Assembly (NCBI GenBank): GCA_030549775.1
Contig: CM060172.1
Span: forward strand, 6,063,861-6,127,860
DNA: 64,000 nt
From: Tamarix chinensis
Lineage: Eukaryota > Streptophyta > Magnoliopsida > Caryophyllales > Tamaricaceae
Direction of reading: 5' to 3'
The translations under genes and the position numbers were made by a program. Shown here in pieces: positions 57,581 through 64,000 of the stretch; position 1 is the first letter of the stretch; the number at the start of each line of letters is the position of its first letter. The notes under the pieces are model-generated. The model was given only the letters and a program-made list of their open reading frames with translations, did no database searches and was not told the DNA's origin.

Positions 57581-58100
57581 TTATTTACATGCACTAAATA
57601 TATCCTTAAAATATTTATCTTTAGGATACAATTCATTTAACATTTCAAAACCTAAGATTTTGGCATCCATCATAGTAAGTAATGTAGATCTACGGGAAAG
57701 AGAATCGGCTACTAAATTATCATTTCCATCTAAATATTTGACAGAGAACACAAAGGATTGTAAGAAACTCACCCACTTTGCATGTCTCAAACTAACTTTC
57801 TTTTGACCATGTAAGTGTTTCAAACTCTCTAAAACCAAATGAAACACAAAGGGTTTTGGTCTCAGATAATGACTCCATGTCTCTAGACTTTGTATAATGG
57901 CAAAGAATTCCTTGTCATAAGTTGAATAGTTAAGTTTGGCTCCATTCGACTTTTCAGAGAACACCTCCTATCCCAACTCCACTAGCATCACAAGTTACTT
58001 CAAAAAGAAGGTCAAAGTTGGGTAAAGATAGAACATAAGCATTAAAAAGTTTAATTTTGAGGTTTTCAAAGGCATGAGTAGCTTCTTGTCCCCAATTAAA
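57581..58100 (-). pseudogene. RNase H
   Basis: It begins with WGQEATHAFENLKIKL and FEVTCDASGVGIGGV (first catalytic Asp, about 58000-57965). A short frame shift leads into the frame 57964-57581 (127 codons): YSTYDKEFFAIIQSLETW with the catalytic Glu, HAKWVSFLQSFVFSVKY, and VADSLSRR at the end. A linker, LLTMMDAKILGFEMLNEL, leads to integrase. The second Asp position (usual HTDHEAL) reads HLVLESL, so it is lost. Confidence 0.88.
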
Positions 58101-58101
58101 T

Positions 58102-58960
58102 TCACCTATTTTTCATGAGTTGTGTAATTGGTGCAGCTATAGTAGAAAAATCCTTAATAAATATTCTATAAAAACTAGCTAACCCATGAAAACTTCTCAC
58201 ATCATGAACATTTTTAGGGATAGGCAATTCTTGTATAGCTATAATCTTATTAGGATCCACTTTAATTCCCTCTCCACTGATAATATATCTTAGGAAAACT
58301 ACACTTGGAAGCATGAAGACACATTTCTTAAGTTTTCTATAAAGTTTAGCTTCCTTTAGCTTATCAAATAATTTTCTTAAATGCACTAGGTGATCATGCC
58401 TATTTTTACTATACATAAGAATATCATCTAAATATACAACAATAAAATCACCAAGGAAAGGTCGGAGAACTTTATTCATAAGTCTCATGAATGAGCTATG
58501 TGCATTACATAGCTGAGAAGGCATAACCATCCATTCATAGAGACCGTATTTAGTTTTGATAGAAGTTTTGCCCTCATCTCCATATCCAATCCTTAGTTGA
58601 TGATAACCACTTCTTAAATAAATTTGGAAAATACTTGTGTACCACAAAGTTCATCTAGCATATCATCTAACCTAGGCATAGGAAAACGATATTTGATAGT
58701 AATTTTATTCACTGCTCTCGAATCTATACACCTATTCCAAGTACCATCTTTTTTAGGCACTAGTAAGGTAGTAACACTACAAGGACTCATACTTTATCTC
58801 ACAAATCCTTTGTCCACAAGCTCTTGGATTTGTTTTTTTAATTCCTTAGCTTCCTCTAGGTTACATCTATAAGCAGGTTTATTTGGAAGAGGCATTCCAA
58901 GAATAAGATCAATAGCATGTTCTATACCTCTTTTAGGTGGTACTTGAGGAGGTAATTCAT
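58102..58960 (-). pseudogene. Reverse transcriptase
   Basis: The N-terminal part (58960-58650) reads HAIDLILGMPLPNKPAYRC, LKKQIQELVDKGFVR and VPKKDGTW, the standard RT entry. One frame break at about 58620 follows, where the usual KIDLRSGYHQ reads [10 protein letters not shown]. The long frame 58647-58102 (181 codons) contains [15 protein letters not shown] (usual MPFGLxNA), [12 protein letters not shown] (58434-58423 is YLDD, both aspartates intact), and [16 protein letters not shown]. The core is almost intact but the first catalytic Asp in the KxDL motif is Tyr. It would copy the element RNA into DNA. Confidence 0.93.
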
Positions 58961-59560
58961 TAGGAAATACATCATGATATTCATCAAGAAGCTTAGTTAG
59001 ATTAGGATTATAAATTTTTTACTCCCCAAGTTTATAATCTTTAACAACTAAGGCATAGCAAATTCCTTCTTCTCCTATGCACTTTTCTATAGCCTTTTCA
59101 TGTAAAAATAGTCTCTTTTTATCATCACTCAAAGGCATATGATCGTATAGAGAAGGTGTTAATCTATACAATTATTTTCCCTTTTTCACCACATATTCAT
59201 TAGTTACTCCATCATGAATTACTTTTCTATCATATTTCCATGGTCTTCTAAAAGTAAACCACAAGCATCCATAAGCAAAACATCAAATACAACTTCATCA
59301 TGATAGTCTCTAATGTAAAATGTGATTAGGGTTCATTTGTTTACCTTAGCTCCTTTATCCTTGTTTAAACATTGTAAAGAATAGGGTTTAGGATGATTAG
59401 TAGTCTCTAAACCAATCTTCTTAACCATTTCTTCACTAGCAACATTTGTAAATGAAACACTATCAATAATGATTCTACAAATCATATCACCTATTTTACA
59501 CTTAGTTTTGAAAAGTCTCTTTTTGAGAAGGTGTCACATTAGGTTGAATTTGTAACACTA
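58961..59560 (-). pseudogene. Aspartic protease and linker to RT
   Basis: The active site at 59464-59456 lies in CRIIIDSVSFTNVASEEMVK, where gypsy proteases of this type have IDSGS-TNVAS. The Gly of the D-S/T-G triad is Val, which should abolish cleavage. QCLNKDKGAKVNK, TFYIRDYHDEVVFDVLLMDA and a worn end (usual HILLGRPW) follow. Stops lie between the protease and RT. It would process the Gag-Pol polyprotein. Confidence 0.85.
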
Positions 59561-59689
59561 TTTGAAGCACAAAAAATGGGTCTCCTTCTTCTTCACCCAT
59601 GGTTAAAATGTCATTAGGAGATTCGATTTCTAGATTTTCATCATCACTACATGGTTTTATATCTTCTATTTCACTCAAGGTTAAAGGTC

Positions 59690-60860
59690 TTTGGTTAGGA
59701 CATTCTCTAGCAAATTGCCCATATCCTTTACATTTGAAGCATTATTTATTAGATATTTCAACTACCATATTTTTACCTTTTTCATCTCGATTATTCCTTT
59801 TATCATATGAAGATGTAGTTTTAGCTGTAAAGCTATTCGAATAGGCTTTAGATGAGGTTGAAACATTAGACTTAACATAGGCCTTGGTTGATTTGGTTTG
59901 TCTTTCAAATTTTAATGCTAACTTAATCAAGTCATCAAGAGAATTATATGAAAATATATCTACTTTATCTCTTATCAAATTATTCGATCCACCTAAGTAT
60001 CTAGCACATTTTTGTTCTTTTCTTTCTTGGACATCACATATAAGTGCTAGTTTTTCAAATTCTCTAGTGTATTATTCTACACTAAACAATCTGTACCTTA
60101 GAGTTGTCATTTTCTCATACATATCTTGTTCATATTCTCTAAGCACAAATTATTTTCTTAGGTGATTTTTAAGTTTTTTCCGAGATTTAATTTTTTATTT
60201 CTCTTATCTTTATCTTGTCTTTTTTAAGTTGTCATATAAAATTCTAGCAAATCTTTTGAACTTAAGAGTAGCAAGCTTACATTTTCTTTCATCATTATAC
60301 TCTTTAAATTCAAATATAGCCTCAATTTCATGCAACCATTTAAAAAATAATTCCACATTCAATTTACCATAAAATTTAGGAAGGTCAAGTTTGATGCCTT
60401 GATCCTCATTGTATCCATGTCTTGCTTGAAATGGATGTGGTCTTCTATGATTGCTTGAGCCATATGAACTCATCTATTCTTCCTCATCTTCAGCAAGATT
60501 CAACTTTGTATATCCACATCCTCCGTTTGCTTGGAAAGCATGCCTCATCTTCCCTTCCACACTATCTTACATGGCTTCCAATTGATTTGGCTATGGATGA
60601 AGCTTCTCTTGATTGGCTAGCTTGGCTTCCACACTTTGCAATTGTTGTTGAAGTGCTGTATGAGTATGAAGTTGGGCATCCATGCATGTGGTCAATCTGT
60701 TGATAGACTCCACTAATGCACACACATCTTCACTTGCTATAGTGAAGTTGTAACACAACACTTATTACCCACAAAGAATTCAGCAACTAATGGTAAAGCT
60801 GGAAGTTTTCTTGCAGCCGAGTAATATAGGATAGACCTTTCTAGATCTTAAGAAAGTCTT
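59690..60860 (-). pseudogene. gag (capsid and zinc knuckle)
   Basis: The N-terminal part (about 60740-60590) has CALVESINRLTTCMDAQLHT and SVEAKLANQEK, a coiled-coil-like start. The capsid region begins about 60400 with KLDLPKFYGKLNVELFFKWL and EIEAIFEFKEYNDERKCKLA, the Retrotrans_gag pattern. It continues after stops with CARYLGGSN and FERQTKSTKA. The zinc knuckle at 59741-59700 reads CFKCKGYGQFAREC, a CX2CX4HX4C motif whose His is Gln. The open pieces are 60473-60210 and 59978-59742. Gag would package the RNA. The start of gag is uncertain. Confidence 0.87.
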
Positions 60861-61570
60861 GATTACTTCTTTACTGTCTTAGTCATGTAAAATTTGAAAG
60901 GAAGGTGGCCGAATGATTCTGCAATAACTCTTGGTTGGGAATGATGTTTCCTTTGTGACAAATAAATAGGTCACATAAAATAATCAAGGAGGTGTCGAAG
61001 GTGTATCAAAGGAGTGGTATCTTCAAGTTGAAGATGCTGTTTTTTTAACCCTTGAAGATGCAAAGAAGATAAAGAGGAGATTATGTGTTGATAGTTTGGA
61101 AGACAAAAGTGAGGTTCAAAGTTAAAAAAATTGTTATTTGAACCAGGGAGTGCCGAGGAGGGTTTGTATCTTTGATAAGAAGATACATGGAGGAGGAAAT
61201 GAAAAGAGAGCCTACTGGACGAATTGAGGAAAGAAAGGAGAAAAAAATTGTTGGATGTCGAAGTAGAAAACTAGAAAGTAATACTGGAAAAAGGTTGGTT
61301 GAATATATGAATGGAAGAAAGGGATGAAGGGTAGCGTCGAAGAAGATGATAAGATTCTTCAGCTAAAGTTGTGAATAACTTCAACAAGATTGCCTCAAGA
61401 AGTTGAAATATTCAATCAAGATGAACGTTGAAGATTCAAGAATATGATGAAGTTGCAAGAACTAGATGAAGATAGGCTATTTCGGTGGATTCTTGAAGAA
61501 GAGTTTTCTTGCATGCAACAGCAAGAAAAACAAGAACCTGTATAGCCGAAGGAAAACAAAGAGTTTTGGG
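60861..61570 (-). other. 5' leader of the element
   Basis: About 700 bp lie between the primer site and gag. It is purine-rich on the + strand, with many GAAGA words and no conserved motif I can name. Long leaders are usual in such elements. Confidence 0.6.
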
Positions 61571-61583
61571 AGCTCTGATACCA
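61571..61583 (-). other. Primer-binding site (initiator Met-tRNA)
   Basis: The - strand reads TGGTATCAGAGCT three bases after the 5' LTR. TGGTATCAGAGC is complementary to the 3' end of plant initiator methionine tRNA, the usual primer for minus-strand DNA synthesis in plant Ty3/gypsy elements. Confidence 0.92.
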
Positions 61584-61586
61584 AAA

Positions 61587-62426
61587 TGGTGTGGATCAAA
61601 GTGGAAGAGAAGCGCAGAATCTAATCACTACTCTGTTTTGATCGGTCACAGGCTGAATTTGAGGAAGAATGGTTCGGTTTAATGATAGATTAAACTCGAA
61701 AAATGTAGGCTTCTGTGATATTATTCCTTTGAATGTTGAGGCACATTCGAAGGGTCTAAAGAGGAAGAATACCACGGGTACTTCTCCTATCTAGATGGAC
61801 TCCAAAGGGGATAAACGATGCAAGCTTAACTTGAGAATTTTGTGTTCAAATTTCTCTATATTCCATAATGAATATGTGTGTACAAGGAGGAAGTATATAT
61901 AGGGGAGGGTAGCGGACTAAAAGGACTTAACCCTAGTCGGTTATCTCCTTAATTCAAGCTGAATTTAACCCACTTGAATGAAACCTATATAATACCTAAT
62001 TTCAATCATAATATCATCATTTAAATGATATTAATTAATAACATTACAAAGTTCTACAATCAACTATGGTACATAAATGAAATTACAACAAAACCCTAGC
62101 TTACATGAAATATACTTTAGGGTCTACAACAAGTTTAATATAACTAATGATATCACTAACTATATCCTTTTGTAGTGTTATCCCATATATGCCATAGCCT
62201 TGCATGCTTTGAATGCTTGTATAGTTTAAGTCTTTTCTTGTGTGCTGACTTCTTCACCTTGTAAATATGTAATATACCTGGAAGAATATCTTGAAGTGTT
62301 TTCAATACCAAGTATATAAATATCATCAAGAACATTTAAAATGAGTGGCTCCATTATTAAGAATGCTAATTCTTCCTTACCTTGAGAATCATTAGAAAAT
62401 GAGATACATTAGATGCACTTGCATCA
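61587..62426 (-). repeat. 5' LTR of the 55.6-62.4 kb element
   Basis: Partner of 55576-56407. It contains TATATATA at 61894-61901 and ends three bases before the primer site. Confidence 0.92.
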
Positions 62427-62689
62427 TTGGCACTTCAAAAATAAAATTAAAAATATTTTAAAGTATGTTATATAATGAATTCATCGAAAGTAGCTCAATC
62501 AAGAAAATTTGAGCTATGTAGACATAATTTCATTAAAAGTCTAAATTCAACAAACTTATCATACGCAACATAATTAACTCATCCAAGCCATATGTAAATA
62601 AACCAACAATCAAGTTATCTTATCATAAACTAATTTACATTAATCAAATGAAAATTAGAAATTAGGGTTGTAAAAATTTATATCAAAGG

Positions 62690-63204
62690 ATAGCAGCCAA
62701 AATAGAATGGGTGAAGTAGCTGAAGATCGGTATAGTTCCGCCAAAGTTCAAGCATCACTTGTCGGTGGATGGGATGGGCTCATAGTGGATGATATTCAAC
62801 GTATCGGTACTTGTTACTTTACTTACTAGTCCATTTGGATTAGGGTGAATCTAGATAAGGGTAAACATTAAAATTAAGTTAGGTGAAGAAATGGAGGTGG
62901 ATTAGAATAATATTTTAAAATACTATTTGGAGTGAATTAGGGTGAATTTTTTAAAATTTTCGTTTATATTGTAGTGAATGAAGGTGAAAAAAATACAACA
63001 AATGACATTTATACCCTTGTATTAAATAGATAAGTCCTATTCAGGGGTATTTTGGTCCTATCAAGTGAAAAAAATGCTTTTGTTCCACTTGTAGATGTGT
63101 TCGAAGATTCTTCCAAGGTATTTTTGTTACTTCATGGGGTAGAGGAGGCCATTTGCGAGTCTGAGGAGGAGACTAAGACAAAGTATCTGGAGTTGCATTC
63201 TTAG
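62690..63204 (+). pseudogene. Chromovirus pol tail with chromodomain end
   Basis: IGIVPPKFKHHLS (about 62722-62760) and FNVSVL (about 62790) match the integrase C-terminal segment LALPPxF...VFHVSML. After about 300 bp of unrelated AT-rich DNA, VFLLLHGVEEAICESEEETK and then TKYLELHS-stop (63117-63204) match the end of a chromodomain (usual VKVLW...VEEATWE...M+.KYPELF). In chromoviruses this domain steers integration to particular chromatin. The tail is followed by a polypurine tract and an LTR, in the right order. It belongs to the family C element whose 3' LTR starts at 63381. Confidence 0.7.
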
Positions 63205-63366
63205 GTGCATTGCGCGGGTAACACCACCTCTTTTAAGGGGTAGTACCTTTTTCTTATATAATAAGCCCTCGTTATTGGAATATTTTATCTAATGGCTTAG
63301 GATTACTTATATTTTGAGCTTACAGAAATGTGTTTTTTTTGTGCACCTCAAGGACAAACTCTCTTT

Positions 63367-63380
63367 TAAGGGGGTAGTGT
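63367..63380 (+). other. Polypurine tract
   Basis: TAAGGGGGTAGTGT directly precedes TGTAATAC. A similar line, TTTTAAGGGGTAGTA, lies 133 bp upstream at 63234, so the tract region seems duplicated. Confidence 0.7.
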
Positions 63381-64000
63381 TGTAATACAACATCCTAAAA
63401 TCCTTCAAATTGTAATTAGAATTATGTTGGTATAAAAGAGATGAGTTTATATTTGAAATGGCTTTGAAATTCTAAAAAAAATTAAATTTACCAATCAACT
63501 AGTTTATGTAACCGATCCACTTGTGTGTTGGAAAAATGTATATTATTGTCCTTGATAAACTAGTCGACTGCTTTGCCCAAACCAATCAACTTGTTTGCTT
63601 GTAATTTTAGATCCATTTCTAATTTTAATTTGAATTCTCCACTAATAATTATGAAAACTTCTAATTTGAGTTTAATTATGCTAATAAGCATGTTTTTGTG
63701 CTTTGGTATTGTTTTCATATTAATTAGATCACTTTGTGATTATATTTAGAAAAATTTTTCCAAAAGCCACTTTTAGAGGCAAGCCTCATTTTTTCCTTCT
63801 ATCTCACCTCTCCCTCTCTCTTATGGTAGATGGGGCTGCAATTTTTAATTTTGTGCACTCTTCCCTAACTTACCAACCCACGAGCATGTCCATCTTTGAC
63901 TACACTTAACCCCTACTACCCTATTAAGTCATCCCTCACTTTTTGGCTTGCCCAAAATCAACCACACCTGTCACATCTTTTCTTTCCTTGAGAACGTAGA
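63381..64000 (+). repeat. 3' LTR, family C (runs off the window)
   Basis: It starts TGTAATACAAC and is homologous to 45053-45680: AATTATGTTGGTATAA, a cluster of ACCAATCAACTAGTT and ACCGATCCACTTGTG words (63493-63595), TGTGCTTTGGTATTGTTTTC, AAGCCTCA, the CTCTCTC pyrimidine block, and ATGGTAGATGGGGCTG. Its right end is outside the window. Confidence 0.85.

Larger units (their letters stand above)
55576..62426 (-). mobile_element. Near-complete Ty3/gypsy element, chromovirus-like (6.85 kb)
   Basis: The two LTRs (55576-56407 and 61587-62426) are alike by eye at roughly 93-95% in the stretch compared. The flanks are TTGGG (55571-55575) and TTGGC (62427-62431), a 4-of-5 target duplication. On the - strand the order is 5' LTR, PBS, leader, gag, protease, RT, RNase H, integrase, polypurine tract, 3' LTR. 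The reading frame stays recognisable throughout with scattered stops and some frameshifts. It is the youngest-looking element here. The protein style (HxxKMAHFIPC integrase, GFEMLNELY after RNase H) suggests a chromovirus outside the Tekay group, perhaps Reina-like. I did not see a chromodomain. Confidence 0.92.

Noticed and set aside
5803..63204. Integrated plant pararetrovirus as the source of RT/RNase H segments
   Set aside because: Integrase, LTRs, polypurine tracts, a chromodomain and target duplications are present, which indicate Ty3/gypsy retrotransposons rather than caulimovirid copies.
1..64000. CRISPR arrays, tRNA or rRNA genes, bacterial-type operons
   Set aside because: No regularly spaced identical repeats with unique spacers, no tRNA A-box/B-box pair found by eye, and no rRNA segment. 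The tandem arrays have no spacers.

Overview
Organism and content. The window looks like nuclear, intergenic DNA of a land plant with a large, repeat-rich genome, most likely a flowering plant. The evidence is an AT-rich composition, Ty3/gypsy elements of chromovirus type, one initiator-Met-tRNA primer-binding site, and a LINE whose ORF1 has a DUF4283-like domain and zinc knuckle. I see no intact host gene, tRNA, rRNA or bacterial-type feature. Nearly every long reading frame is a retroelement remnant, a frame of a microsatellite, or a frame of a pyrimidine-rich LTR segment. The species cannot be read from the sequence. Layout, left half. 0.95-3.44 kb is the 3' part of a giant LTR (family B, +). 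3.45-4.71 kb is a possible small element with imperfect terminal inverted repeats. 4834-8005 is a Ty3/gypsy element with two LTRs but only the RNase H tail and integrase left inside. 8.29 kb is a truncated LTR end (-). 9.93-11.38 and 18.08-18.75 kb are two copies of an unclassified dispersed repeat. 13.84-17.63 kb is a giant LTR (family A, +) carrying 87 perfect TTC units. 19.54-22.3 kb is a family A LTR (-), followed by a LINE reverse-transcriptase relic (22.3-23.6 kb, -). Layout, middle. A nest of insertions lies between 25.4 and 39.28 kb. The 3' end of one family A LTR (+) was split by a 3.48-kb solo LTR (25543-29019, -) and by a LINE (29084-39250, -). That LINE was itself split by a 5.25-kb solo LTR (31602-36851, +) flanked by the perfect duplication TTAAC. 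Layout, right half. 39.28-40.26 and 41.01-44.31 kb are family B LTR copies (-). 45053-54162 is a decayed Tekay/Del-like chromovirus (family C LTRs) with gag, protease, RT, RNase H and integrase all recognisable but full of stops. 55576-62426 is the best-preserved element, a chromovirus-like Ty3/gypsy element on the - strand with two about 835-bp LTRs, primer site, all domains and near-matching target duplications. 62.69-64.0 kb is the pol tail (chromodomain), polypurine tract and 3' LTR of another family C element that runs off the window. How the parts relate. Families A, B and C share LTR ends of the type TGTAATAC...GGTGTTACA, and A and C have the same organisation. Their LTRs are 2.9-5.3 kb, with a promoter near the 5' end in family A, an iterated motif block, a conserved TCAGTAC box with stem-loops, and a 75-85-bp inverted repeat that closes the LTR. 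That shared architecture is the most interesting structure here. Limits. All alignments were made by eye. Boundaries marked approximate could be off by tens to hundreds of bases, and lineage names need a database search.
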